A stretch of DNA of 51,862 bases from Escherichia albertii NBRC 107761 = DSM 17582 (lineage in GTDB: Bacteria; Pseudomonadota; Gammaproteobacteria; Enterobacterales; Enterobacteriaceae). Under the pieces are notes generated by a model. It saw only the letters and a list, made by a program, of their open reading frames with translations. It was not told where the DNA came from and searched no databases. Positions 10,783-19,904 of the stretch are shown here, piece by piece (position 1 is the first letter of the stretch; each line of letters starts with the position of its first letter). The DNA lies in contig NZ_BBMY01000020.1 in assembly GCF_000759775.1 (NCBI RefSeq), positions 1 to 51,862 of the forward strand, written 5' to 3'. Both the position numbers and the translations under genes were made by a program.

Positions 10783-12051
10783 TCATCCCCAAATAATTCT
10801 CCTAATTGGCATCCGCCATGAAAACCCACACACTTTCGTGGCTAACCACCACGTAGCTAAAAATCTAATAAACATAGATATTGAGAATGCGATAGCTACT
10901 CCAGTTATTCCTGAAAACTTCATCAATATCAATAACAGAACTATATTTGCGCCCCCACTGCTAATGGTTACAATTGATAATTTCCCCGTACACTTTGCAT
11001 AAAATAAATAATTTGTAACCATAAGGTACATACCATTAAAAGCCTGTCCTAAGCAAAGCCAGCCAATAATATCTTTTGCTTTCAGATACGCCTTTCCGGC
11101 AACTAACTCAACAACGAAAGGCCCAACCCAAAAAGAAAGCCCCCCCAAAAAAGCAACAACAATAAAAAATAGATATGTAAACCTAATCAGTGAATTTATT
11201 TTATTTACGTCATTTAACGACAGAACATTAAACAACCAAGGCACTAATGCTTTATTTAACGCATCAAAAAAAACCGTCATTCCCAAACTTAACTGAGCCG
11301 CCAACATATATATTCCGGCCTCACTGACACCTAATACACCATTAATTAAAACTCTATCTAATGCGCTTAGACAAAAAATTCCTAAGACATGTGGTATCAA
11401 AGGAACTCCAAAATATAGAGCATCTCTAATATTCGAAAAATTAATTCCCGTAAATATGATTAATTTACTCTTATGTAAACTATAGAGACTAATCAGTGCA
11501 TATACTATACTTACTATAAATAATGAATTTACTCTGCTAGATGCTCCCTGACACATGTAAATTAAAAAAATAATAGTTAACACGGATACAACGACCCCTT
11601 GGCTGATCTGTAATACACCAAACCAAAAAGCTCTCTCACGGATCTGCCATTGTCCCAAACGAAATTGAATTATAAATGTCGCCCCAGAAACCGCAACTGA
11701 TAGATATATCCAGTTTTTTGGAATTGTCAACAATGAACTCAATAGGTCAGATAACAATAGAGATAAAAGAAGTAATATCGTACAACTTAAAATTAATATA
11801 TAAAAACAGTTTGTATTGTAAGCAGCCAGTTCATTTTTTGAATTTACATCATAGTAGCGCCGATTTGCAGCACCAACTGTATTTAAACCTGTTAGAGAAG
11901 ACAATCCACTTACTAATATTTGGAACATGGCTATTTGCCCATATTCATAAGGTGTTAGATTTCTTGTCAGCACAGGAAGCAACATAAATGGAATTAATGC
12001 ATTGAATATATTTGATATCAAGTAAATACTTGAGTTTTTATATATACTCAT
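10783..12051 (-). CDS. wzx: O-antigen flippase Wzx
   Basis: 422 aa polysaccharide transporter of the MOP/RfbX family. About twelve hydrophobic segments run through the whole length, starting with IYLISNIFNALIPFMLLPVLTR and the family-typical TRNLTPYEYGQIAMFQ. It moves Und-PP-linked O units across the inner membrane. It overlaps the upstream neuC stop by 4 nt (ATGA), so the two are translationally coupled. A 44-base gap separates it from the sialyltransferase. Flippases are often selective for the first sugar or for sialylated units; selectivity cannot be read here. Confidence 0.93.
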   Translation of the reverse strand: MSIYKNSSIYLISNIFNALIPFMLLPVLTRNLTPYEYGQIAMFQILVSGLSSLTGLNTVGAANRRYYDVNSKNELAAYNTNCFYILILSCTILLLLSLLLSDLLSSLLTIPKNWIYLSVAVSGATFIIQFRLGQWQIRERAFWFGVLQISQGVVVSVLTIIFLIYMCQGASSRVNSLFIVSIVYALISLYSLHKSKLIIFTGINFSNIRDALYFGVPLIPHVLGIFCLSALDRVLINGVLGVSEAGIYMLAAQLSLGMTVFFDALNKALVPWLFNVLSLNDVNKINSLIRFTYLFFIVVAFLGGLSFWVGPFVVELVAGKAYLKAKDIIGWLCLGQAFNGMYLMVTNYLFYAKCTGKLSIVTISSGGANIVLLLILMKFSGITGVAIAFSISMFIRFLATWWLATKVCGFSWRMPIRRIIWG

Positions 12052-13229
12052 ACGTTTGACTCATTATCCGCATTTATCTTTATATCATAGAATTTTTTTA
12101 CATCTTTCTTATTATTTATTATAAAACTCTTAATTATATTTAAGGCATGACTTAAAGCGTTATCACGATAATAAGGATTTCCAGACAAAGAAGTTTTATT
12201 CTTAAAATCATGCGTTTGGCTTAAAAGTATGGAATGATAGATATCATATGTCTTACAATCAGTATCAATTACAGAATTTCCACGGACTCGCCCTTTTTGT
12301 CTATTGCCTATATTTATAGTCGGGATTTTCAAAGATGGTATCTCTATTAGTCCAGATGACGAATTTCCAATTAAACCTTGAGAATATTTACATAATGCAA
12401 TATATTCTTCAGGTTCAGTTGATGGAATAAACCGATTCTTATTCTGTTGGCAATACTTTTTTAACCTAATAGCAATCTCGTCGGCTTTTGTATCAGAGTT
12501 TGAACCAATAAAAATGAAATCAAAGCAAGCTTTTAATAAATCCAATGCTCCAAGTAGTTCCTCTATTTGTGTAATTGGTGATACTTCATTTAATGTTTCA
12601 GGATGAAAAACCACCATAAAATAGGGACGAGCAAGAGAACCGAATTTATTTTCGAGCTCCATTATAGTTGGCAATGTCATCTTAATAACGTTTTCAGCTC
12701 CAAGGGCTCCTATATTATGGACCAAGTCAGGATGTTCTCCCATTTGGATAACCCTATCACGGTATTCATCGGTTGATACCAGATGAAGATTACTCATTTT
12801 TGTTATAGCATGGCGTATAAATTCATCGTAATTTCCTAATGTTTGCTCACCTCCATGCAAATGTATAATTGGTAAATTATGAATTGCGGCGGCAATAGCT
12901 ACTGATAATATCTCATATCGATCACCTAATATAATTATAGCATCAAACTTATTACTTTCAAAGTAATCACCAAATTCTGTTTGACATTTTGCCATTGTTT
13001 TAAGAATACCAGCATTAGAACTATTATCTATATCAATATTAATTAACTTTTCTATCTTTAAACCATCATTTTCAATAAATTTATACGTCAATCCATATTT
13101 TTCATCACAATGCATTCCCGTAGCAATAATTGTTAGTTTAATATCATCTTCTTTATCTAATTGTAGTAATAATCTCTTCATTATACCGTATTCAGCACGT
13201 GAGCCTGTAACATATAATATATTCTTCAT
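12048..13229 (-). CDS. neuC: UDP-GlcNAc 2-epimerase (hydrolysing)
   Basis: First committed step of sialic acid synthesis: converts UDP-GlcNAc to ManNAc and UDP. 393 aa. The GT-B fold begins with YVTGSRAEYGIMKRLL at residues 5-20. GDRYEILSVA near residue 102, LHGGEQTLGNYDEFIRHA near residue 124, FHPETLNEV near residue 208 and GNSSSGLIEIP near residue 288 are all family landmarks. Overlaps neuA upstream and wzx downstream by 4 nt each. Followed by NeuB and NeuA activity it yields CMP-Neu5Ac. A bacillosamine- or legionaminate-type epimerase is a formal alternative, but the neuA and neuB partners favour Neu5Ac. Confidence 0.92.
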   Translation of the reverse strand: MKNILYVTGSRAEYGIMKRLLLQLDKEDDIKLTIIATGMHCDEKYGLTYKFIENDGLKIEKLINIDIDNSSNAGILKTMAKCQTEFGDYFESNKFDAIIILGDRYEILSVAIAAAIHNLPIIHLHGGEQTLGNYDEFIRHAITKMSNLHLVSTDEYRDRVIQMGEHPDLVHNIGALGAENVIKMTLPTIMELENKFGSLARPYFMVVFHPETLNEVSPITQIEELLGALDLLKACFDFIFIGSNSDTKADEIAIRLKKYCQQNKNRFIPSTEPEEYIALCKYSQGLIGNSSSGLIEIPSLKIPTINIGNRQKGRVRGNSVIDTDCKTYDIYHSILLSQTHDFKNKTSLSGNPYYRDNALSHALNIIKSFIINNKKDVKKFYDIKINADNESNV

Positions 13230-14488
13230 TTCATTACCTCTTCCAAATCTCGCTCAAGTTGCTCATAAGCTTTTTTTGTAAAATGCAATCCATCACTAGT
13301 AAATGAATGTTTAAGGTTACCAAATTCATCATAAAATGACTCTGAAAGCGGAACCCAATATACGTTATTTAAGCATTTAACATGATGAAATAACAAATGA
13401 TTCAACTCATTAATAATATAATTGTTGCGATCAACCCTTCCATTTACGGGAGGCACAGCTAAGAGATAAATCTTAACATTCGAATTTATCTTCTTTAACT
13501 CCTCAATTATTTTGGTTGTCCAATAAATAGTGTACTTTGCAGTCCAATTCTCAAGCACGATATCATTTGTACCTGAGTATAAAAAAACAATATCTCCGAG
13601 ATTTGAGATAAGCCTTTTTTTTAAAACAAACTGATAATATTGCTCGCTATTTATTCCAGCGATACCATAATTATTAACTTTTTTCCCTGCTAAAGTATCA
13701 ATTCCCCAATAATCAAATAGAGAATGACCGATTAATGTAATAGGTGCACTAGGATTTATCTCATTAAACTTTTCAGCAATGCGATGTTTAATTTGTTTTA
13801 TTAGCAATTTCTGCTTCATTTTTTTGGTTGCTAACGAAATCGCTATTTCAAAATCAACTCGATCATCAATATCAACAGAATCTTCCTTATTCATTATATA
13901 AGCAACACTGTCAGAACCAAAAAAATGTTTTTTCTTTAAATAACTATCATTGCGACCAATAAAGATCGCTCCATTAGGTGAATATTCTTTAACATTTTGT
14001 CGTCGATAGTTACTGAAATCACCTCCAAAATTTGTTAATCTATGTGACTCATCTAATGGCTTAATTAATTCTGAATTCTTATTACTCTCTGTTACCGATA
14101 CTAAAAAATTTATTCCTTTCTTGGACTCAAATAAATCAATAGACTCTTGTATATGTTTGGCATTTCGAAATGGTGACGTAGGTTGCAACAAAACGAAATA
14201 ATCAAAACCTCTATATTTTTTTAAAATATCTTCTATTACCATAAAAGATGTTGCAGTATCACTTGCAAGTCTCTCATCACGCATCACAACTTCAGCGCCA
14301 TACTTCTCGGCAATATATTTATATTCTATAGAATCTGTTGAAACAATTACCTTAGAGAAACATTTAGAACTTATGGCAGCATCTATTGTATAAACAATCA
14401 ATGGTTTCCCGATCAACATCAGTATATTTTTATTAGCTAACCCTTTCGAACCAGAACGTGCTGGTATAATAGCCAATCTATTTACCAT
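13226..14488 (-). CDS. neuA: CMP-sialic acid synthetase with C-terminal SGNH esterase domain
   Basis: 420 aa, two domains. Residues 1 to about 225 form a cytidylyltransferase with the CTP loop IPARSGSKGLANKN (7-20), LLQPTSPFRNAKHI and DIDDRVDFE, which activates sialic acid as CMP-Neu5Ac. Residues from about 228 form an SGNH/GDSL hydrolase: LIGHSLFDYWG carries the nucleophilic serine, YSGTNDIV the oxyanion Asn, and DGLHFTKKAYEQL the Asp/His pair. This is the architecture of E. coli K1 NeuA (about 418 aa), where the second domain is an O-acetylesterase. All catalytic residues of both domains appear present. Lies between neuB (2 nt gap) and neuC (4 nt overlap). Confidence 0.94.
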   Translation of the reverse strand: MVNRLAIIPARSGSKGLANKNILMLIGKPLIVYTIDAAISSKCFSKVIVSTDSIEYKYIAEKYGAEVVMRDERLASDTATSFMVIEDILKKYRGFDYFVLLQPTSPFRNAKHIQESIDLFESKKGINFLVSVTESNKNSELIKPLDESHRLTNFGGDFSNYRRQNVKEYSPNGAIFIGRNDSYLKKKHFFGSDSVAYIMNKEDSVDIDDRVDFEIAISLATKKMKQKLLIKQIKHRIAEKFNEINPSAPITLIGHSLFDYWGIDTLAGKKVNNYGIAGINSEQYYQFVLKKRLISNLGDIVFLYSGTNDIVLENWTAKYTIYWTTKIIEELKKINSNVKIYLLAVPPVNGRVDRNNYIINELNHLLFHHVKCLNNVYWVPLSESFYDEFGNLKHSFTSDGLHFTKKAYEQLERDLEEVMK

Positions 14489-14490
14489 TA

Positions 14491-15537
14491 TTATACCTCT
14501 TGAGCAACAAAACCAGACTGAATGATCAGTTGATCTTCATCGAAATCCCTCTCTGCTTTTTTACCCAATAGCTCATACCAATACATAGGACTTATTCCAT
14601 TCCCAGGTCGCTTTATCGTAATATTATCAATTGTAAAAACTTCTCCTTTTTTTATATTACGCTTGGCTACGATAGATTTTCTCGCTACAATTTTATTCTT
14701 CCGCTCAGATTTAGTAACTAATTTAATATAACTACCAAGAGATTTCTCAACTTCACGAATCCCCTGACACAGGAGACGTAATTCTTCAGGAGTTACAGAT
14801 GCTTTATGATCTGGCCCTTCGAAATTTTTATCCAGAGTAAAATGTTTTTCAATAAAAGTAATCCCATAGGGCACTGCCGCTATTCCAGCGAAAAATCCAG
14901 GAGAATGATCTGAGAATCCTATATTATATTCTTTAAACTCTTTCTTTAACCCATGAATTGAGTTTAGATTCACATCCTCAAATGGTGTAGGATATTCAGT
15001 ATTGCAATGTAATATCGTTATATTTTCTGGAGACATTCCATTTTTATTAAAAACATTTAAACACTCTCTTATTTCATCAAGCGTCGCCATTCCTGTCGAA
15101 AGAACAATTTTTTTATCCTTTATTGGTAATCGACAAATCTTTTCTAGATACGGTAAATTAAGGATTTCTCCTGAAGGAATTTTCCACATTTTTTGATTCC
15201 GCGATGCCAAAAAATCAATCGACTCAAGATCAAATGGAGTTGAAAAGACATCAAGACCTAACTCTTTTGCATACTCTTCAAGCTTTATAAACTCTTCATA
15301 AGGTAATTCAAGCCTTCTTGTCATTTCTAACTGGGATTCCTCATTCCCTGTAACTTTTTTCTGATATTCAGCTTTAGGCGCATACTTCGAAATTAATTGA
15401 TCCGCTTTGAATGTCTGGAATTTAACTGCATCAACACCTGCGGCTTTTGCCTCTTTAATCATTTTCTTGGCAAGAAAATAATCACCATTATGATTACAAC
15501 CAATCTCCGCCACAATATATACTTTACTCATTTTCAC
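14491..15537 (-). CDS. neuB: N-acetylneuraminate synthase
   Basis: Condenses ManNAc with phosphoenolpyruvate to make Neu5Ac. 348 aa. N-terminal TIM barrel with VAEIGCNHNGD (8-18), AVKFQTFKADQLIS, FSTPFDLESIDFL and GFSDHSPG; a C-terminal SAF (antifreeze-like) domain from about residue 285 with ARKSIVAKRNIKKGEVFT, which closes the active site of the partner subunit in the dimer. Start ATG overlaps the neuD stop. Legionaminate or pseudaminate synthases are relatives, but the companion neuC and K1-type neuA point to Neu5Ac. Confidence 0.94.
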   Translation of the reverse strand: MKMSKVYIVAEIGCNHNGDYFLAKKMIKEAKAAGVDAVKFQTFKADQLISKYAPKAEYQKKVTGNEESQLEMTRRLELPYEEFIKLEEYAKELGLDVFSTPFDLESIDFLASRNQKMWKIPSGEILNLPYLEKICRLPIKDKKIVLSTGMATLDEIRECLNVFNKNGMSPENITILHCNTEYPTPFEDVNLNSIHGLKKEFKEYNIGFSDHSPGFFAGIAAVPYGITFIEKHFTLDKNFEGPDHKASVTPEELRLLCQGIREVEKSLGSYIKLVTKSERKNKIVARKSIVAKRNIKKGEVFTIDNITIKRPGNGISPMYWYELLGKKAERDFDEDQLIIQSGFVAQEV

Positions 15538-16154
15538 CTTTCTCTTATTAATCTTGTTGGTGTGCCTGCAACAACCACATTATCAGGAATATCACGAATA
15601 ACTACTGACCCTGAGCCTACAATAGTTGACCTGCCTATTTTTATTTGACCATTCACTACACTACAACTACCTATAAAACTTTTCTCCCCGATATATACAT
15701 CACCATTGAGGACTACATTAGTTGAAACATTTGTACAATATGAAATATAATTCCCATGCTCTATCAAAGCCCTAGTATTAATAATAACGCCATCTTCTAA
15801 TTGTGAATCGCAATTTACTATAGCCATTTTACCAATGTAAATACATGTTCCGATAGATGATCTCATTGAAACAATTGCCGTTTTATCAATGACATTTATG
15901 GTGTCAAGCTTTAGATCTCGTATTTGTCTTAACCACAATGCTCTATCGTCAGGATCACCAATGGCAATAAAATAATAATAATCAGTTGGCAAACGAATAT
16001 CACTTAATGAATGACCAACTATCGGATATCCTTGATGCATTCCTGATTTAAGAGAGTCAATAAATCCTTCAAGAACGTACTCATCATGATCCAAACTATC
16101 TATTACCGCTTTAGCAAACCCACCAGCTCCGATAATGATTAATTTTTTCTTCAT
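15534..16154 (-). CDS. neuD: Sialic acid O-acetyltransferase family protein NeuD
   Basis: First gene of the O-antigen operon. 206 aa, PglD/NeuD type: an N-terminal Rossmann-like half (KKLIIIGAGGFAKAVIDSL) and a C-terminal left-handed beta-helix of hexapeptide repeats from about residue 95 (TAIVSMRSSIG, IGKMAIVNCDSQL, NVSTNVVLNGDVYIGEKSFIG), the acetyl-CoA trimer fold. In NeuD proteins this acetylates sialic acid or its precursor, or supports NeuB. The start follows a weak GGTG site. Being first in the operon and next to an esterase-bearing NeuA suggests an acetylation and de-acetylation pair. Confidence 0.87.
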   Translation of the reverse strand: MKKKLIIIGAGGFAKAVIDSLDHDEYVLEGFIDSLKSGMHQGYPIVGHSLSDIRLPTDYYYFIAIGDPDDRALWLRQIRDLKLDTINVIDKTAIVSMRSSIGTCIYIGKMAIVNCDSQLEDGVIINTRALIEHGNYISYCTNVSTNVVLNGDVYIGEKSFIGSCSVVNGQIKIGRSTIVGSGSVVIRDIPDNVVVAGTPTRLIRER

Positions 16155-16510
16155 TTACGCACCATAAGTGTGGTTCAGTATTTGAATTTATCTTCCACAG
16201 AAGGATCCATAAGACACGCTACCGCCCCTGGCTTAACAGCTACCAGCGTACTGCAGGAATATATTTTAGAATCAAAAAACCTTCTCAATTACTTGATATA
16301 ATGAAAAGATACTATTCTAATTGTCTTACCAATTCGTTCTGGAAACAAGGAAAATCCTGGAAAATTTAACTAAAAGCCTATTAATAACTCATTATTATTA
16401 TGGTGTTTTATAAAACAACAACGACAAGAGTCTTCGTTGCGATTCATTCTCACCGCGAATCTTCACTGTCGTTATAATTTTCTTATCAACCGTTACATTC
16501 GGTCAGTTCT
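16155..16510. other. Leader region of the O-antigen operon
   Basis: 356 bases without a gene between galF and neuD. It holds the JUMPstart/ops element and presumably the operon promoter nearer galF. No other reading frame or repeat is convincing. Confidence 0.8.
16215..16250 (-). promoter_or_regulatory. JUMPstart with ops element
   Basis: On the minus strand this reads as the conserved JUMPstart sequence (ctggtagctgttaagccagg then ggcggtagcgtg). The 8-base ops element ggcggtag is at 16219-16226. ops pauses RNA polymerase and recruits the antiterminator RfaH, which allows the long AT-rich O-antigen operon downstream to be transcribed to the end. Confidence 0.95.
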
Positions 16511-17404
16511 TTATTCGCTTAACAGCTTCTCAATCCCTTTGCGGAACTTCGCTCCTTCTTTCAGGTTGCGTAGTCCGTACTTCACAAATGCCTGCATGTA
16601 GCCCATTTTTTTACCGCAGTCGTAGCTGTCACCCGTCATTAACATTGCGTCAACGGACTGTTTTTTCGCCAGTTCAGCAATTGCGTCAGTTAGCTGAATA
16701 CGCCCCCACGCACCGGGTTGAGTCCGTTCCAGTTCAGGCCAAATGTCTGCAGAAAGCACATAACGACCAACCGCCATGATGTCTGAATCCAAAGTCTGCG
16801 GCTGATCGGGTTTTTCGATAAATTCAACAATGCGACTGACTTTGCCTTCACGATCCAGCGGCTCTTTAGTCTGGATGACGGAGTATTCAGAAATGTCACC
16901 CGGCATACGTTTTGCCAAGACCTGACTGCGACCCGTTTCGTTGAATCGCGCAATCATGGCGGCAAGGTTGTAACGCAGCGGATCTGCGCTGGCGTCATCA
17001 ATAACAACATCAGGCAGCACCACGACAAACGGGTTGTCGCCAATGGCGGGTCTGGCGCACAGAATGGAGTGACCCAAACCTAAAGGTTCACCCTGACGCA
17101 CGTTCATAATGGTTACGCCCGGCGGGCAGATAGACTGTACTTCTGCCAACAACTGACGTTTAACACGCTGCTCAAGGAGCGATTCTAATTCATAAGAAGT
17201 ATCGAAGTGGTTTTCGACTGCGTTCTTGGACGCATGAGTCACCAGGAGGATTTCTTTGATCCCAGCAGCCACAATTTCGTCAACAATATACTGAATCATG
17301 GGTTTGTCGACGATCGGTAGCATCTCTTTGGGAATCGCCTTAGTGGCAGGCAACATATGCATTCCAAGTCCCGCTACCGGTATAACTGCTTTTAAATTCG
17401 CCAT
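16511..17404 (-). CDS. galF: GalF, UTP-glucose-1-phosphate uridylyltransferase-like protein
   Basis: 297 aa relative of GalU that flanks O-antigen clusters. In E. coli it has little catalytic activity itself and is thought to modulate GalU and UDP-glucose pools. The nucleotidyltransferase signature is at the N-terminus ([21 protein letters not shown]), with VLPDVVIDD and EFIEKPDQP further on. Start is ATG at 17402-17404, before the residues [11 protein letters not shown]; this gives the K-12 length, whereas an upstream in-frame ATG adds 11 residues with no family match. AGGTAGG precedes the chosen start. Confidence 0.97.
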   Translation of the reverse strand: MANLKAVIPVAGLGMHMLPATKAIPKEMLPIVDKPMIQYIVDEIVAAGIKEILLVTHASKNAVENHFDTSYELESLLEQRVKRQLLAEVQSICPPGVTIMNVRQGEPLGLGHSILCARPAIGDNPFVVVLPDVVIDDASADPLRYNLAAMIARFNETGRSQVLAKRMPGDISEYSVIQTKEPLDREGKVSRIVEFIEKPDQPQTLDSDIMAVGRYVLSADIWPELERTQPGAWGRIQLTDAIAELAKKQSVDAMLMTGDSYDCGKKMGYMQAFVKYGLRNLKEGAKFRKGIEKLLSE

Positions 17405-17595
17405 TATTTTCCTACCTCTAAGTGGCTGATAGTGCATAATTTATAGGCATAGGTTAGACCGGACAACAACACTACACACCATCAGCATCTGGGTTATTTA
17501 GATTACTCGGAAATCCATCTACTGATAATTTAATCAGTACCTCTTTCCGAATAATCGTAGCCCAACCAGGTTCTTTTTTCTCTGACTCGCCTACA

Positions 17596-18591
17596 TTACT
17601 CAGAAACAAACGTTATATCGTCTTTTTTGGCATGAACGAATTCATACTGTAGAGTACGATCCAAACCTTGCGACAGTGTATATGGTGCTACAAAACCTGA
17701 AGAGTGTACTTTCGTTGCATCAAACTGTGTTGTTGCGCAGAATTTTTTGACTCGTACAGAGCTGATTGCGTATTTTTTGCCTGTAATTTTGCTCAGGATA
17801 TCAAAACAATATCCGCCCAACATCCCTAACGGGTATGGCAAGTGCACGGATGGGATTTTTTTGTTCAGACTTTGCTCGACTTCAGCAACCAGTTGATTCA
17901 TATTCAGATCTGGTTTATCAACGTAGTTATAAACCTCAGATCCTGCGGCAACATTCTTCAGCTTGTACTTGATAAACTCGATAATGTTTCCAATATAAGC
18001 CATAGATTTATAATTGGTTCCCGCGCCAACCATCATAAACTTGCCGCCAGTAATCTGTTTCAGCAGGTTATAGACGTTACCACGGTTACGCTCACCGAAG
18101 ATAACAGTAGGACGGATGATGGTTAAAGAACGCTCTGTTGGCGATTTGTTGTACCATTCGCGCAGAACTTCCTCTGCCTGCCACTTGCTCTTGCCGTAGT
18201 GGTTGAAAGGATCGTGTGGATGGTTTTCGTCAGGATTGTGCTTGTTCAGGCCATAAACGGCAACAGAACTGGTGAAAATGATGTTTTTGACACCATTTTT
18301 TTCCATAGCCGCGAGCACATTGCGGGTTCCCTGAACGTTCACATCATAATAGAGAGAAGTAGGACTAACATCATCGCGGTGTTCCGCTGCCAGCAGCACA
18401 ACGGTATCAAATCCAGCCAGAGCCTGGTCAAGGACCTGTTGATCGCGAACATCGCCAATCTGCGTAATTTCAGGGTAAAAGTGGCTTTGCTGTTTGTCCA
18501 GATTCTTGATATTAAAGTCAGCAATTGCCGTTTCAATTAGTCGGGTTCCTACGAATCCGGAACCCCCTATGAGCAAAACGTTATCGTTCAT
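17596..18591 (-). CDS. gnu: Und-PP-GlcNAc 4-epimerase Gnu
   Basis: 331 aa short-chain dehydrogenase-type epimerase that converts undecaprenyl-PP-GlcNAc, made by WecA, to undecaprenyl-PP-GalNAc, the primer for GalNAc-initiated O units. The NAD-binding motif is near the N-terminus (LIGGSGFVGTRLIETA), SSVAVYG and the catalytic YGKSK motif are in the middle (HYGKSKWQAEEVL). It matches the O157 Gnu protein (Z3206) closely as I recall it. It lies just outside galF, the usual place in Escherichia with GalNAc-containing O antigens. This predicts GalNAc as first sugar here. Confidence 0.93.
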   Translation of the reverse strand: MNDNVLLIGGSGFVGTRLIETAIADFNIKNLDKQQSHFYPEITQIGDVRDQQVLDQALAGFDTVVLLAAEHRDDVSPTSLYYDVNVQGTRNVLAAMEKNGVKNIIFTSSVAVYGLNKHNPDENHPHDPFNHYGKSKWQAEEVLREWYNKSPTERSLTIIRPTVIFGERNRGNVYNLLKQITGGKFMMVGAGTNYKSMAYIGNIIEFIKYKLKNVAAGSEVYNYVDKPDLNMNQLVAEVEQSLNKKIPSVHLPYPLGMLGGYCFDILSKITGKKYAISSVRVKKFCATTQFDATKVHSSGFVAPYTLSQGLDRTLQYEFVHAKKDDITFVSE

Positions 18592-18699
18592 AAATCACTT
18601 TAGTCTGGTTGTTACGTAAGAAACACAAGATAAAGATGAGTACCTTCCCTGAGTAGTCAATGCTGCCCAGTCCCAGCTTTAACAGTTAGTATGGGGATT

Positions 18700-19395
18700 A
18701 TAATCTTTTAGAACATTATATCCAGTAAGTTTATGAATGGTCGCAAATCTCCTCCCCTCTTCTGGCTGTCGAAAGTTAATCTTTTCCACATTAATAATAC
18801 GGTGATTACCTCTGTCGATATCGACGGAGCTTTGTTCTTTTCATTCACAGCATGAACATTTTCCAGCAACGAGCGTGTTTCGGCCTTTGCCATAAACCAG
18901 TCACAGACGTCTTCGCGCAGGGCTAATCTCATGGTCAATACTGACGAGCGACGAATACAAATATATTATTGATATTTAATAAAAAATAAGTCAAAACCTG
19001 TCGTATTGTTCCAACAAAGCACACTTCATTTCAATGCGGGTCAGCACGATCAAAGAGGGATTTCCTGCGAAGATTTAGATTCTGCGTAATTTCCAAGCAC
19101 GGTTAGCATTATCAAGATGAATATTATCTGGTCCGAAGTTTTGCAGTATGGAGAGATATTTGCCTTTAATCGCACCGTAGCCGATTAACATCTCCACACT
19201 TTTCATTACATCAATATTATCAACCACGAAATTATCACTATTGCAAATACAAGCTGTTGTATTATCAATCCCCATTTTCCTACTGGAATCTGGCGTGATA
19301 TTGCAAATGGTGGAATGCCAGTCATCCTCAACATGGCGTAGCGGTCAGCAGCCAGATTTGTGATATTCGTCACAACAACGTTTTATCCTGCCAGA
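18700..19395 (-). pseudogene. wcaM: Decayed remnant of wcaM (colanic acid cluster)
   Basis: Only scattered pieces of the last colanic acid gene survive. In frame-shifted segments the minus strand gives HVE..H..I.NITPDS near 19310-19350, then [20 protein letters not shown] and [18 protein letters not shown] (19075-19275), then LREDV..WFMAKAET..L and ENVHAVNE, ending with [13 protein letters not shown] near 18760. All match K-12 WcaM in order, as I remember that sequence. Internal stops, shifts and an unrelated AT-rich patch near 18960-19010 break the frame. In K-12 the gene lies next to galF and is followed by wcaL through wza before yegH; none of those remain here. Confidence 0.88.
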
Positions 19396-19754
19396 ATGTA
19401 TCCCGTTATCCATTCCGCAAGAAACGCTGGGTGGTGATTAAGGTATTTGAATATTGACTCTCCAGTAATGCAGGAGGCAGTGTTACAACTAATGGATTAT
19501 CAGGTAAAACCATTAGCAATTTTCAGGAATTATATGAAGCGTATTTCACGACGCTTTTTAGTACATTCTTTAGGCTGGTGACTTTTAATACAACATCCCC
19601 TTGTACAATATTTGTTAACCAGAATTATAATTCTCTCACGTACAACAAATGATGGATATTGTGCCGATAAGCTCCAGGATAATGTCGGATAAATGGTGCT
19701 GTAACATTGCATTTTGGCCCTGATTTATCCATGATCGAAGGGTGACATTTATCA
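19396..19754. other. Non-coding junction where colanic acid genes would be
   Basis: No readable gene. The stretch is AT-rich with a 7-bp inverted repeat (ctaatgg/ccattag at 19489-19516). I see no JUMPstart, wza or other wca coding sequence, so it is probably deletion debris plus the remaining yegH upstream region. Confidence 0.6.
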
Positions 19755-19880
19755 TTACTCATCATAATTCAAGTTGCAGGTGCTGCGGTTGTGTTCGTTT
19801 TCCCCGGTCACTGACTTCAATAAGCACCAGGGAATTCACTCTCTTACCGCCTTCCTGCCACTCGAATTATTTAGAGTAAC
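19755..19880. repeat. ERIC (IRU) element
   Basis: An imperfect palindrome of about 126 bases with the ERIC landmarks aattcaagttgcaggtgctg, gtcactgactt, caccagggaattcactctct and cttcctgccactcgaattatt. Its outer ends are complementary (actcatcataattc / gaattatttagagta). It lies immediately upstream of yegH and would be transcribed as a long stem-loop in the yegH 5' region. Confidence 0.88.
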
Positions 19881-19904
19881 CAACGAATAGGTATTGTAAT
19901 TACT

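Noticed and set aside
4149..16154. Assignment to E. coli O104 (also K9) on the basis of sialic acid genes
   Set aside because: The cluster has glf and a probable Galf transferase, while the O104 repeat as I recall it contains only Gal, GalNAc and an acetylated sialic acid.
19530..19712. 60-residue minus-strand open frame in the colanic acid junction
   Set aside because: No ribosome site, no recognisable similarity to any wca or wza product and atypical composition.
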